Below are positions 8,634 through 17,384 of a DNA stretch of 64,000 nt, one piece after another. This stretch comes from Actinocorallia herbida (GTDB lineage Bacteria > Actinomycetota > Actinomycetes > Streptosporangiales > Streptosporangiaceae). Location: NCBI RefSeq assembly GCF_003751225.1, contig NZ_RJKE01000001.1, forward strand, positions 4,588,001 through 4,652,000, given 5' to 3'. Numbering within the stretch: position 1 is the stretch's first letter; each line of letters starts with the position of its first letter. The notes under the pieces are model-generated. The model searched no databases. It was not told where the DNA came from and worked only from the letters and a program-made list of their open reading frames with translations. Made by a program: the position numbers and the translations under genes.

Positions 8634-9404
8634 TCAGGGCCTGCGGCGGGCGTGGTAGATCCGCCGGTGGGGCGACCGGTCGGCGCCGTAGCCGTGGTCG
8701 ACGCCGGTGACGTCGAAACCCGCCCGGTCCAGTTCCGCGTCGAGGTCGAGGACGCGCAGGAACGCCCACCGCTCCTCCACCGCCAGCAGGACCGCGCCGT
8801 CCTCGGTGCGGAACGACTTCTCGAGCAGGACGTGGTCGGGCAGCACGCCGCACCGTTCCCACTCCACGACGGTCTCCCCCACCTCGGGGCAGGGCGCGCT
8901 GAGCGCGATCCGCCAGTCGGCGGCCGTCCGGGTGTCGAAGCTCCCGCTCACGTCGAGGTACAGCGGCGCGCCCGGGTCGAGGACGCGGGCGGCCTCGGCG
9001 AGCGCCCGCCCCCGGTCGTGCCCGGTGCGCAGCAGTTGCAGCGTGGAGTAGGGGACGATCGCGCCGCCGAACCCTCCGCGCAGCGGCATCGCGCGCATGT
9101 CGCCGCAGACGGGCGTCAGCCCGGGGACCGCGGGCATGCGGCGGAGCCGGGCCGCGCTGAGGTCGAGCGCGGTGACGGTCCGCGCGCGGTGCCGGGCGAG
9201 CGGCACCGCGACGCGGCCGGTTCCGGCGCCGACCACGAGCAGGCTGTCGACGCCACCGGTCATCCCGGCCCAGTAGGCGAGGTCGGCGCTTTGCGCGCTC
9301 AGGCGGTGCGTGTTGTGCCAGTCGTAGAGCAGCGCCTCGAGCTCGGTGCCGGGGCCGTCGGCCCGGTCGGGGCGAGGCGGCGCATCCGAACGTCGTCCGT
9401 TCAT
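8634..9404 (-). CDS. Class I SAM-dependent methyltransferase
   Basis: A 256-residue protein whose motif I, LLVVGAGTGRVAVPLA at about residues 55-70, is the SAM-binding glycine loop. It is followed by an acidic strand end (TALDLSAARL) and motif II-like PVCGDMRAMPL. The fold is that of small-molecule methyltransferases; the acceptor is unknown. It runs opposite to the cluster genes upstream and is divergent from the ABC exporter, so it may be regulated separately. It could tailor the cluster product or act in resistance (inference). A GTG start nearer the domain is possible, because the first ~20 residues are low-complexity and Arg/Asp-rich. Confidence 0.8.
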   Translation of the reverse strand: MNGRRSDAPPRPDRADGPGTELEALLYDWHNTHRLSAQSADLAYWAGMTGGVDSLLVVGAGTGRVAVPLARHRARTVTALDLSAARLRRMPAVPGLTPVCGDMRAMPLRGGFGGAIVPYSTLQLLRTGHDRGRALAEAARVLDPGAPLYLDVSGSFDTRTAADWRIALSAPCPEVGETVVEWERCGVLPDHVLLEKSFRTEDGAVLLAVEERWAFLRVLDLDAELDRAGFDVTGVDHGYGADRSPHRRIYHARRRP

Positions 9405-9613
9405 GGAAGATCATCCAACCAGGTGAGAGCCTTCGCACGGCCACGCCGGGCCACTGCGCGGGCGCGGATCCGGTCCGTGCATCATCCCGGCGAGTCCGGG
9501 GCAGGAAGATCAACGGCCTGCGGCGTCGACCGCTTGACCGGCGTCGAGAGAATCTCGGCAAGAACGTTCCACAGCCCGATCCCGCCGGGTGGAGGCAGCT
9601 CTAGGGAGGGGTG

Positions 9614-11431
9614 ATGACGGGGACCGTCGGGGAGAAGTCGGTGCGGAGGGAAGCGGTGCTGCTGGCGCTGCGGCTGTATCTCGGGGAGCTGCGGCGGCAG
9701 TGGCCGAGGGCGCTGCCGGGGCTGACGCTGCCGGCGATCGGCAATGTCTGCCTGTTCTATCTCGCGCCGCTGTTCGTGGCGGGGATCGTCGGACGGTCGG
9801 CCGCGGACCGGGAGAGCTCCGCGGGCGACCTGGTGCCGTACGTGCTGGGGTTCGGCGCGGTGCTGCTCGCCGGAGAGGCGCTGTGGCGGTTCGGGTTCCA
9901 CTTCCTCAGCCGGGTCGACGCCGAGGGGATCGAACGGCTCGGCATGACGGGGATGGACGTGCTGCTGGCCAAGGACCCGGCGTTCTTCCAGGACTCGTTC
10001 GCCGGATCGCTGACCAAGCGGATCCTGGGGTTCTCCGGAAGGTTCGAGGAGTTCAACGACACGTTCTCCTTCTCGATCATGGCCAACGTCATCCCGCTGG
10101 CGTTCGCCTCGATGGTGCTGTGGCGCTATGACCCGCTGCTGGTACTGGTGCTCGTCGGCCTCATCGTCGTCACCGCCGCGATGGTGGCGCCGTTCATCCG
10201 GCGGCGGCAGGCCCTGGTGGACGCCCGTGAGGCGGCCAAGGTACGGGTGTCGGGACATGTCTCCGACGTGGTGGCCAACATGGAGACCGTCCGGGCCTTC
10301 GCGGCCGAGGAGAGGGAGGCCGCCGAGTACCGGGGACGGCTGATCGAGCAGCGCCGCCTGTCGCTGCGGTCCTGGGACTACGCGAACCGCCGGGTCGACA
10401 CCACCGTGTCCGTCATGTCGGTGCTCACCAGCACGGTCGGGCTGCTCCTCGCGGTGGCGCTGCGCGGCGGGCTCGGGGTCGAGACCATCGTGGTGACCTT
10501 CGCCTACTTCACCAGCGCGACCCGGATCATGTTCGAGTTCAACCAGGTGTTCCGGCGGCTGGAGAGCACCCTCACCGAGGCCGCCCAGTTCACCGAGCTG
10601 CTGCTGGCGCCGCCCACCGTCCTCGACGCCGAGGACCCCCAGCCGCTGCGCCCCGCCGACACCACCGTCCGCTTCGAACGGGTCAGCTTCGCGCACCGCG
10701 GCGCGGACCCGCTGTTCGACGGCCTCGAACTGGAGATCCCGAGCGGGACCAGGATCGGGCTGGTGGGCCGGTCCGGCGGCGGCAAGACCACGCTGACCCG
10801 CCTGCTGCTCCGTCTCATGGACGTCGAGGGCGGCCGCATCCTCATCGGCGGCCAGGACATCACCCGGATCCGCCAGCGCGACCTGCGCGGCCTCATCGCC
10901 TACGTCCCGCAGGAACCCGCCATGTTCCACCGCTCCGTCCGGGACAACATCGCCTTCGCCCGCCCCGACGCCACCGACGCCGACATCCTGCGGGCCGCGC
11001 GGGCCGCGCACGTCACCGAGTTCACCGACCCGCTCCCCGACGGATGGCACACCGTCGTCGGCGAGCGGGGCGTCAAGCTCTCCGGAGGCCAGCGCCAGCG
11101 GGTCGCCCTCGCCCGCGCCATCCTCCGCGACGCGCCCGTCCTCCTCCTCGACGAGGCGACCAGCGCCCTGGACTCCGAAAGCGAAGTCCTCATCCAGGAG
11201 GCGCTCTGGAACCTCATGCGGGACCGGACCGCCCTCGTCGTCGCCCACCGGCTCAGCACCGTCGTCCGGATGGACCGCCTGGTCGTCCTCGACCGCGGCC
11301 GCATCATCGAACAGGGCTCCCACCACGAGCTCCTCGACACGGGCGGCCCCTACTCCCGCCTCTGGCACCACCAGTCCGGCGGCTTCCTCACCGAGAACGA
11401 CGACGACGTCCCGGCCCCGTCCTCATCCTGA
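9614..11431 (+). CDS. ABC exporter, fused permease and ATPase
   Basis: A 605-residue half-transporter that would work as a homodimer. An N-terminal six-helix membrane domain (residues ~20-330, with LALRLYLGELRRQWPRAL before helix 1) is followed by a nucleotide-binding domain with Walker A GRSGGGKTT, Q-loop, signature LSGGQRQR and Walker B VLLLDEATSALD. The family exports lipids, peptides or drugs. GTG at 9611 and ATG at 9614 are adjacent; ATG is preferred, with AGGGAGG just upstream. It could be the export route for the product of the upstream cluster (inference). Its 3' end is followed by a broken epoxide hydrolase piece on the other strand. Confidence 0.88.
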   Translation: MTGTVGEKSVRREAVLLALRLYLGELRRQWPRALPGLTLPAIGNVCLFYLAPLFVAGIVGRSAADRESSAGDLVPYVLGFGAVLLAGEALWRFGFHFLSRVDAEGIERLGMTGMDVLLAKDPAFFQDSFAGSLTKRILGFSGRFEEFNDTFSFSIMANVIPLAFASMVLWRYDPLLVLVLVGLIVVTAAMVAPFIRRRQALVDAREAAKVRVSGHVSDVVANMETVRAFAAEEREAAEYRGRLIEQRRLSLRSWDYANRRVDTTVSVMSVLTSTVGLLLAVALRGGLGVETIVVTFAYFTSATRIMFEFNQVFRRLESTLTEAAQFTELLLAPPTVLDAEDPQPLRPADTTVRFERVSFAHRGADPLFDGLELEIPSGTRIGLVGRSGGGKTTLTRLLLRLMDVEGGRILIGGQDITRIRQRDLRGLIAYVPQEPAMFHRSVRDNIAFARPDATDADILRAARAAHVTEFTDPLPDGWHTVVGERGVKLSGGQRQRVALARAILRDAPVLLLDEATSALDSESEVLIQEALWNLMRDRTALVVAHRLSTVVRMDRLVVLDRGRIIEQGSHHELLDTGGPYSRLWHHQSGGFLTENDDDVPAPSSS

Positions 11432-11499
11432 ACCCCGTCCCGCCGTGCCGCCCGGTCACGGTGCGGCTCGGCGGAGGGGGCGGAAGAAGGCGGTGAGAG

Positions 11500-11760
11500 G
11501 TCGGCGGAGAGGAGGTAGTGGACGGGGGTGCCGTCGAGGTCGGCGAAGCGCGACGGCAGCGCGTTGAGCGCGGCCTCGTGAGCCCGCCAGTCGTAGCCGT
11601 CCGCCCAGTACGCGACGAGACGGCGCAGCTCGGACGGATCGGTGCCGGCCTCCCCGCCGTCGACGGGCCAGGGCGTCGCCCACCGGGTGGCCCGCAACCG
11701 AGCGCGCAGGTCGGCCGGTTCGGCTTCACCAACGGCGATCAGGGGTGCGAACTCGGGCAT
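11500..11760 (-). pseudogene. Epoxide hydrolase, isolated N-terminal fragment
   Basis: The ATG at 11760 has a clean AGGAGA Shine-Dalgarno and begins MPEFAPLIAV. The next ~80 residues match the epoxide-hydrolase N-terminal (EHN) domain: a DLRARLRATRW element, then YWADGYDWRAHEAALNAL and DLDGTPVHYL. Similarity stops near 11510, before the first strand of the alpha/beta-hydrolase core (no HGWP oxyanion segment, no nucleophile Asp). The frame then runs on as unrelated Pro/Ser/Arg-rich sequence antisense to the ABC exporter, ending at 11350. Full-length relatives are close to 380-400 residues, so this is a broken gene that keeps its start signals. The matching C-terminal type of piece lies at about 22.86 kb on the other strand. 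Confidence 0.75.
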
Positions 11761-11834
11761 GGTCTCTCCTTGAAGTGCCTCGGGCCGGTTCGGCCCCGTC
11801 GCGAGCAGCGCCGTGGTGGACGGCCCGCGGTGGG

Positions 11835-12545
11835 TCACCAGGGGAGGGGGCCGTGGGCGGAAAGGAGGGCTCCGGTGGGGCCGTCCGGGCCGATGAGGGC
11901 CATCCTGACGATGATCTCCGCGCCCTCCTCGACGGTCTGGAAGCCGGTGTTGTCGTTGAGGTCGGTCTTGGTGTAGCCGGGTTCCACGGCGTTGATCCGC
12001 ATCTCCGGGAACGCCTTCGCGAACTGGACCGTGATCATGTTCACGGCGGCCTTCGACGCCGGGTAGGCGACGCCCGGGTAGGCGTAGGACGGGGTGCCGG
12101 GGGTGGTCGCGCCCGTCAGGGAGGAGAGGCCGCTGCTGAGGTTGACCACGACCGGGGCGGGCGAGCGCTGCAGGAGCGGGAGGAAGGCGTGCAGGACACG
12201 GACCATGCCGAACACGTTGGTGTCGAAGGTCTCCCGCATCATCTCGCCGGTCACGTCGGCCGCGCCGATGACGCCCCCGTCGGGGGCGCGGCCCTCGATG
12301 CCCGCGTTGTTGATCAGGACGTCGAGGCGGTGTCCATCGGCCTCGACCCGCCGGGCCGCGGCGAGAACGGACGCCTCGTCGGTGACGTCCATGACGAGCA
12401 GCCGCGCCCCGAGGCGGTCGGCGGCCTGGCGGCCCCGCTCGGGATCGCGGACCCCGACGTAGACGGTGTGCCCCTCGGCGACGAGACGGCGTGCGGTCTC
12501 GTATCCGAGGCCCTTGTTCGCCCCGGTGATCAGTGTCGTCGTCAT
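11835..12545 (-). CDS. Short-chain dehydrogenase/reductase
   Basis: A 236-residue classical SDR. The cofactor motif TGANKGLGYET is at residues 6-16, the NNAGIE element near 83, and the catalytic Ser (NLSSG) plus YxxxK in VAYPASKAAV complete the active site. The PGYTKTDL segment after the active site is typical of carbonyl-reductase-like SDRs. MTTTLITGANKGLG is the natural start. The cytosolic NAD(P)H-dependent reduction substrate is unknown. The gene follows the flavin oxidoreductase gene in the same direction with ~100 bp between them, so the two may act on a shared enone/ketone substrate (inference). Confidence 0.88.
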   Translation of the reverse strand: MTTTLITGANKGLGYETARRLVAEGHTVYVGVRDPERGRQAADRLGARLLVMDVTDEASVLAAARRVEADGHRLDVLINNAGIEGRAPDGGVIGAADVTGEMMRETFDTNVFGMVRVLHAFLPLLQRSPAPVVVNLSSGLSSLTGATTPGTPSYAYPGVAYPASKAAVNMITVQFAKAFPEMRINAVEPGYTKTDLNDNTGFQTVEEGAEIIVRMALIGPDGPTGALLSAHGPLPW

Positions 12546-12649
12546 GTACCGGACGCTACCCAGCGTGACGCGGCCCAGGCAGCCGTCCCCTCTTCCTGGG
12601 ACCGGCATTACCACCCGGCCCGTCGGTCCCGGCCCGGCGCGGGGGGAGG

Positions 12650-13909
12650 TCAGCCCCGTTTGGGGCGGAGGGCGCCGGGGCCGCGGCGGAGCATCGAGGT
12701 GAGGGTGCGCCACCACGGGAGGGCGGGGTCGGGGTCGAGGCCCGCGGCCATGCGGTGGAGCTGGTCGGCGTGCCATTGGAGGTTCACCGCGCTGTCCACT
12801 TTCCGCAGGTCGGTGAGGCGGCCGAGCAGGGCGCGCGCGCCGGCCCGGATGGCGGGGGCGTCCAGGCGGTCCCGGCCCCGGTCGAGGAGGGCCGCGCCGG
12901 CGTCGGGGGTGAGGCAGGCGGGCCGGCCGATCCCGATGACGTCGCAGTCGCCGTCGGCGAGGGCCCGTTCCATGGCCGCGCGGGTGCGGAAGCCGCCGGT
13001 GACGGCGATCGGCACCTCCCCGGCGACGTCGCGGACCGTCCTGGCGTAGTCCAGGAAGTAGGCCTCACGGGCCCGGGTGGACTCGGCCAGCACGCCCATC
13101 ATCGCCGGGGCCTCATAGGATCCGCCGCTGACCTCGATGAGGTCGACGCCCTCGGCGACGAGGGCCCGGACGACCTCCCGGGACTCCGCCTCGGTGAACC
13201 CGCCGCGCTGGAAGTCCGCGGAGTTCAGCTTGATCCCGACGCCGAAGCCGGGCGCGACGCCGGCGCGGATCGCCCGGAACACCTCGATGACGAAGGCGCG
13301 TCGGCGTTCCGGATCGCCGCCCCACGCGTCATCGCGCAGGTTGGACAGGGGCGAGAGGAACTGCGTGACGAGGTAGCCGTGCGCCCCGTGGATCTGCACC
13401 CCGTCGAACCCCGCCGCCTCGATGACCGCCGCCGCCGTGCCGAACCGGCCGATGATGTCGCGGACCTCCTCGTCCCGCAGGGCGCGCGGCTTGGCCGCGC
13501 CGGGCACCCGGGCGGCGATCGCGCTGGGCGCGACCGGGCGGTGGCGTCCGGTGCGCTGGTTGGCCTGACGACCCGGATGGTTGAGCTGCGCCCAGATCGG
13601 GCCGCCGTTCGCCTTGTAGGCCGCGGCCCACCGGGTCAGCGCGGCGAGATGGCGGTCGTCCTCGACCACGACGTTGCCCGGCTCGCCCAGGTGCCGGTGG
13701 TCGACTATGACGTTGCCGGTCACCAGGAGTCCGTAGCCGCCCGTGCTCCACCTGCGGTAGAGCTCCTCCAGCCGGGCGCCGGGCGCTCCGTCGGGCTCGG
13801 CGAGCCCCTCGCTCAGCGCCGACTTCATCAGCCGGTTGGACAGGCTCCGGCCCTCCCGGAAGGCGAGGGGCGCGCCCAGCCTGCCGCGGTCGACGGGGGT
13901 GGGACTCAT
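12650..13909 (-). CDS. NADH:flavin oxidoreductase (old yellow enzyme family)
   Basis: A 419-residue TIM-barrel FMN enzyme. LNHPGRQANQ near residue 116 and IHGAHGYLVTQFLSP followed by N-x-R-x-D at about 182-205 are the family's FMN and substrate signatures. VGIKLNSADF follows in the barrel, and IAVTGGF near the end binds the phosphate. The ATG at 13909 has AGGAGAG immediately upstream and gives MSPTPVDRGR, so an earlier in-frame start is unlikely. Such enzymes reduce activated alkenes or attack cyclic enones. It reads away from the ligand-binding protein gene, with 85 bp between the two starts. Confidence 0.9.
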   Translation of the reverse strand: MSPTPVDRGRLGAPLAFREGRSLSNRLMKSALSEGLAEPDGAPGARLEELYRRWSTGGYGLLVTGNVIVDHRHLGEPGNVVVEDDRHLAALTRWAAAYKANGGPIWAQLNHPGRQANQRTGRHRPVAPSAIAARVPGAAKPRALRDEEVRDIIGRFGTAAAVIEAAGFDGVQIHGAHGYLVTQFLSPLSNLRDDAWGGDPERRRAFVIEVFRAIRAGVAPGFGVGIKLNSADFQRGGFTEAESREVVRALVAEGVDLIEVSGGSYEAPAMMGVLAESTRAREAYFLDYARTVRDVAGEVPIAVTGGFRTRAAMERALADGDCDVIGIGRPACLTPDAGAALLDRGRDRLDAPAIRAGARALLGRLTDLRKVDSAVNLQWHADQLHRMAAGLDPDPALPWWRTLTSMLRRGPGALRPKRG

Positions 13910-13994
13910 GTTCTCTCCTCGCATCCTGTGCCGGGTTCACCGGCTCCGGAGGAAAACCGCTCGCCGTCTCGACCGCGATGGGTACCTTCGCTCC

Positions 13995-15155
13995 ATGATC
14001 GGGCAGAACGCAGGCGAATCGCCATACGAAGGACGTCGACCCGTGTCCGGACCACCATCGTCACCGGGAACGCGGCGGGCCGACGGCACCGCCGTTCGGA
14101 TCGGCGCCCTCGTGCCGCTGAGCCCACCGGGCTGGGTCGAGGCGGGCCGGCAGCTGCTCGCCGGACTCGAGCTCGCCGTGGACGAGGTCAACGACGCGGG
14201 CGGGATCGCCGGGAGGCCGCTCGAACTGGTCGTCCGGGACACCGCGGCGGATCCGCGGAAGGCCGAGGCGGCCGTGGACGAACTGGTCGGCCTCGGCGTG
14301 ACCGCCTTGGCGGGCGAGTACCACAGCGTCGTCGCCCGCTCCGCCGCCGCCAGGGCCGACGCCCTCGGTGTGCCGTTCCTCTGCTCGTCGGCGGTGCTCG
14401 ACACGCTCACCGAGCAGCCCACCCCCTGGGTCGCGCGCCTCGCCCCGGCGCAGTCCCACGGCTGGCGGATCTACGCGGACTTCCTCCTCGGCGCGGGCCA
14501 CCGTCGCGTCGCGGTCGCGGCCGAGCCGAGCGTCTACTGGGCGTCCGGGGCCCGGCTCCTGCGGGACCGCCTCGCGCCGCGCGGCGGCACCGTCACCGAA
14601 CTCGACATGCGCGCCCTCACCCCCGCGGACCTGTGCGGCGAGCTCGTCGCCGACGGCGCGACCGCGCTGCTCCTCCTCGTCGGCCACCCGGAGCCGGCGA
14701 TGTCGATCGTCGGATCCGTCCGCCGCGACCGGCGCCTCGCCGGGATCATGATCGGCGCCCCGGCCGGGCAGCCGGAGTTCGCCGCGTGGGCGACGGCGCT
14801 GGGCGACGACGGCGCCGCGGTCCCGTTCCTGCGCTACCTGCCGGAACGCCTCGGCCCGCTCGGCGCGCGAGTCGAGGCGGCCCTCCGCGCGCGGCTGGCG
14901 CAGGCCCCCTCGTTCGTCGCCTTCGAGGGCTATGACACGATCGCCGTCCTCGCCGAGGCGCTGCGCTCGCATGGCACCGACCGGGCGCGCGTCGCCGAGT
15001 CCTGGCCTCGCGTCGCGGTCGAAGGCACCCGCGGAACGATCCGGTTCTCCCGCACGCCCGGCATCGGCGTCTGGCAATGGGCGTGGCCCCCGGTCCAGGT
15101 CGTCGACCGGGATCCGGCCGATCCCGAACGGCTGCGGATCCTGCACACCGGCTAG
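13995..15155 (+). CDS. Periplasmic-binding-protein-like (type 1, Leu/AmiC-like) receptor without export signal
   Basis: A 386-residue protein with the type 1 ligand-binding fold of branched-chain amino-acid receptors: IGALVPLSPPGWVEAGRQ, a LAVDEVNDAGGIAGRPLEL helix/strand pair at about residues 60-80, and FVAFEGYDTIAVLAEALRS near the end. No signal peptide or lipobox is visible before the domain from this start, and in-frame upstream sequence is Arg-rich rather than hydrophobic. Known family members without export signals include AmiC, a cytosolic amide sensor. No permease or ATPase genes sit nearby. I therefore read it as a possible intracellular sensor, but a mis-chosen start is also possible. 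Confidence 0.75.
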   Translation: MIGQNAGESPYEGRRPVSGPPSSPGTRRADGTAVRIGALVPLSPPGWVEAGRQLLAGLELAVDEVNDAGGIAGRPLELVVRDTAADPRKAEAAVDELVGLGVTALAGEYHSVVARSAAARADALGVPFLCSSAVLDTLTEQPTPWVARLAPAQSHGWRIYADFLLGAGHRRVAVAAEPSVYWASGARLLRDRLAPRGGTVTELDMRALTPADLCGELVADGATALLLLVGHPEPAMSIVGSVRRDRRLAGIMIGAPAGQPEFAAWATALGDDGAAVPFLRYLPERLGPLGARVEAALRARLAQAPSFVAFEGYDTIAVLAEALRSHGTDRARVAESWPRVAVEGTRGTIRFSRTPGIGVWQWAWPPVQVVDRDPADPERLRILHTG

Positions 15156-15255
15156 CGCGCGGCCGGATCGCCATGCCGTGCGGACGGGATCGCGGTTTCG
15201 GAATCCGTCCATCTCATACAAGTGCTCCGGATGGGGCCTCGGTCAGGAGGCGGCG

Positions 15256-15807
15256 ATGCACCACCCCACCTATTTCGTGACCGTGCGGGTCGACGAGGGC
15301 GACATCGTCGAGCTCAGCGAGGTGCTGTACGAGCATCTCGGGGAGGATTTCGGGGTGATGGTCCATGAATGGGCGCACCTGAGCGGTCCGGGCGTCGCCG
15401 GGCCGCCGCTCCCCGACTTCGGTCGCGACCTCGTCGTACGGCTCTGCGTCGGCGGGCCCGACGACGCGGTGCAAGGGCTCGTCGCCCATGTGCGCGAGCA
15501 CCCCTTCATGCGGGCGCAGGTTCACGGGCTCGTCACGGTCGAGCGGACCCCCGACCTCACCGAGGCCGACGTCCTCATCAAGGCGGCCACGACCCCGGAC
15601 GACGCCGGAGCCCGTCGGCGCGCGGTGATCCGGCACGCCGTCCGGACCCGCGTCCGCGTCCACGGCGGCGCCGTCATCGGTGAGCGACTGCACCTGCCGT
15701 CCCCGGACGAGGACGCCCTCTCCGTGCTCACGCCCTCCCCGGAGTCCCTGCGCCGCGACCTGGTCCAGTACCTACCGGACGTCTCCACCGCCGTCCGCGA
15801 GAAGTAG
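15256..15807 (+). CDS. Conserved-looking protein of unknown function, 183 residues
   Basis: The ATG is preceded by a perfect AGGAGG at the right spacing, so translation is likely. The protein begins MHHPTYFVTVRVDEGDI and is rich in Asp, Val and His, with no signal peptide or membrane segment. It has two short beta-rich halves (residues 5-75 and 85-180) and a ...LRRDLVQYLPDVSTAV tail that looks helical. I do not recognise a family. It follows the ligand-binding receptor gene by 100 bp in the same direction, so co-transcription is possible, and it converges on the MFS gene. Confidence 0.55.
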   Translation: MHHPTYFVTVRVDEGDIVELSEVLYEHLGEDFGVMVHEWAHLSGPGVAGPPLPDFGRDLVVRLCVGGPDDAVQGLVAHVREHPFMRAQVHGLVTVERTPDLTEADVLIKAATTPDDAGARRRAVIRHAVRTRVRVHGGAVIGERLHLPSPDEDALSVLTPSPESLRRDLVQYLPDVSTAVREK

Positions 15808-15846
15808 GCCCACGCGGCAGGCGCAGCCGACCCGGACCCACCCGTC

Positions 15847-17310
15847 CTAGCCGGAGACCGGCGGGCCGGGTGCCGGGCGGTCGAGCTCCGCCTCGCCGCG
15901 CCCGGCGACGTCCCGGGCGGGCCGATCGGAGACCGTCGTCCTGGCGAGCATGCGGGTGTGGTCGGTGGTGATGGTGCGGCCCGCCGTCCAGAGGGCGAGG
16001 GCGCCCAGGAGAAGGAAGACGGGGACGACGACGAGGAGCGCGTAGTGCAGGCCCGCCGCGTCGGCGGCCGCGGCCGAAGCGGCGGGGACTATCGCGGTGA
16101 ACCTGTCGGAGAGCGCTCCCGTGACGATCGGGCCGAACGCGCCGCCCAGGAGGTAGAAGGAGGCGTAGTAGACGGCCACCGCGGTGGCGCGCAGGTGCGG
16201 CTCGACCACGTCGGCGATCGCCGGGAGCGCGGTGGTGATGAAGAAGTAGTGGAAGAGCCATCCGGCGGCGAACAGGGTGAGGAAGGCGGTGACGGCCGTC
16301 GCGTCGGCGAGCAGCGCGGCGAGGGTGAGCGGCGCGGACAGGGCGACGCCCGCCGCGCCGGCCGTCATCCGGGCCGGCAGGGAGCGCCTGCCCGCCCGGT
16401 CGGCGGCGACGCCGCCCAGGAGCAGTCCGGCGATGCCGGTGAGTCCGAGGACGAGGCCCGCCGACTGGGCCGCCGCCCCGATCCCGAGGCCGAAGTGGCG
16501 TTGCAGGTACGGGACGAGGAACGTGGTCATGGAGTGGGCCGGGATCTGGACGCCGACCCCGGCGAGGACGAGCCGCCGCACGGTCGGGATCGCCAGGATC
16601 GAGCGGACCGCCTGCCGCAGGGGCGGCGCGGCCGCGCGACCGGCCGCGTCGCGCCGCGGCTCGGGCAGCGTGAGCATCAGGGCGGCGAGCACGAACCCCG
16701 GCACGGCGGCCAGGAGGAACGGGACGCGCCAGGAGCCGGTCGCCTCCACGATCCAGCCGACGCTGAGGAAGGCGGCGAGCAGCCCGACCGGGATGCCGAG
16801 CTGGAAGACCCCGATCGCGCGGGCGCGCCGCCCCGGCGGGAACACGTCGAAGATCATCGCGTTGGCGGCGGGCGCGTAGGAGGCCTCGCCGATCCCGACG
16901 CCCAGCCGGAACAGCAGCAGCGCCGCGAAGCTCCACGCGCCTCCGCTGACCGCGGTGAACAGGCTCCACACGACGAGGCCCCCGGCCATCACCCTGCGGC
17001 GCGAACCCCGGTCGGCGACGCGTCCGAGTGCGATGCCTGCCAGCGCGTAGACCACGGTGAACGCACTGGTCACCGCGCCGATGTGGCCGTCGCCCAGCCC
17101 GAACTCCGCCTTGATCGGCTCGACGACGATCGCCGGCACCGTCCGGTCGTAGAAGTTCATGAAGTTGGCCAGCGTCAGGAGCGCGAGCACGCGGTGGGCG
17201 CCGGGAACGCGTGCGTCGGCCGCGGCCGACGCGGAGCCGGGAGAGGAGATCACGATCAGTCCAGGGATGGGCGGTCGATGGCGCCTCCCAGCGTGCTGCT
17301 TCATGATCAT
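15847..17310 (-). CDS. MFS transporter, Spinster/NNP-like
   Basis: A protein of up to 487 residues with 12 predicted membrane segments. The first helix (LALLTLANFMNFYDRTVPAI) and the loop-2 motif GRVADRGSRRRVM are standard major-facilitator elements; FDVFPPGRRARAIG and the second-half VAADRAGRRSLPAR repeat the pattern. It would be a proton-coupled carrier of an organic solute. The start is uncertain: ATG at 17310 or 17304, or a GTG further in, because the ~35 residues before helix 1 are polar. It is transcribed toward the unknown gene and starts next to the 3' end of the GntR gene, which lies on the same strand. Confidence 0.8.
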   Translation of the reverse strand: MIMKQHAGRRHRPPIPGLIVISSPGSASAAADARVPGAHRVLALLTLANFMNFYDRTVPAIVVEPIKAEFGLGDGHIGAVTSAFTVVYALAGIALGRVADRGSRRRVMAGGLVVWSLFTAVSGGAWSFAALLLFRLGVGIGEASYAPAANAMIFDVFPPGRRARAIGVFQLGIPVGLLAAFLSVGWIVEATGSWRVPFLLAAVPGFVLAALMLTLPEPRRDAAGRAAAPPLRQAVRSILAIPTVRRLVLAGVGVQIPAHSMTTFLVPYLQRHFGLGIGAAAQSAGLVLGLTGIAGLLLGGVAADRAGRRSLPARMTAGAAGVALSAPLTLAALLADATAVTAFLTLFAAGWLFHYFFITTALPAIADVVEPHLRATAVAVYYASFYLLGGAFGPIVTGALSDRFTAIVPAASAAAADAAGLHYALLVVVPVFLLLGALALWTAGRTITTDHTRMLARTTVSDRPARDVAGRGEAELDRPAPGPPVSG

Positions 17311-17384
17311 CAGGCCCGCCCGCGACAGTCCACGATCCAGCCCGCATCTCCCCTGAGATTCTCAAAGCCGTAGGTGGGGTGGGG

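Noticed and set aside
9535-9600. TTGACC plus a CGAGA/TCTCG repeat before the ABC exporter
   Set aside because: The -10 match is poor and the repeat arms are only 5 bp, too weak to list as a feature.
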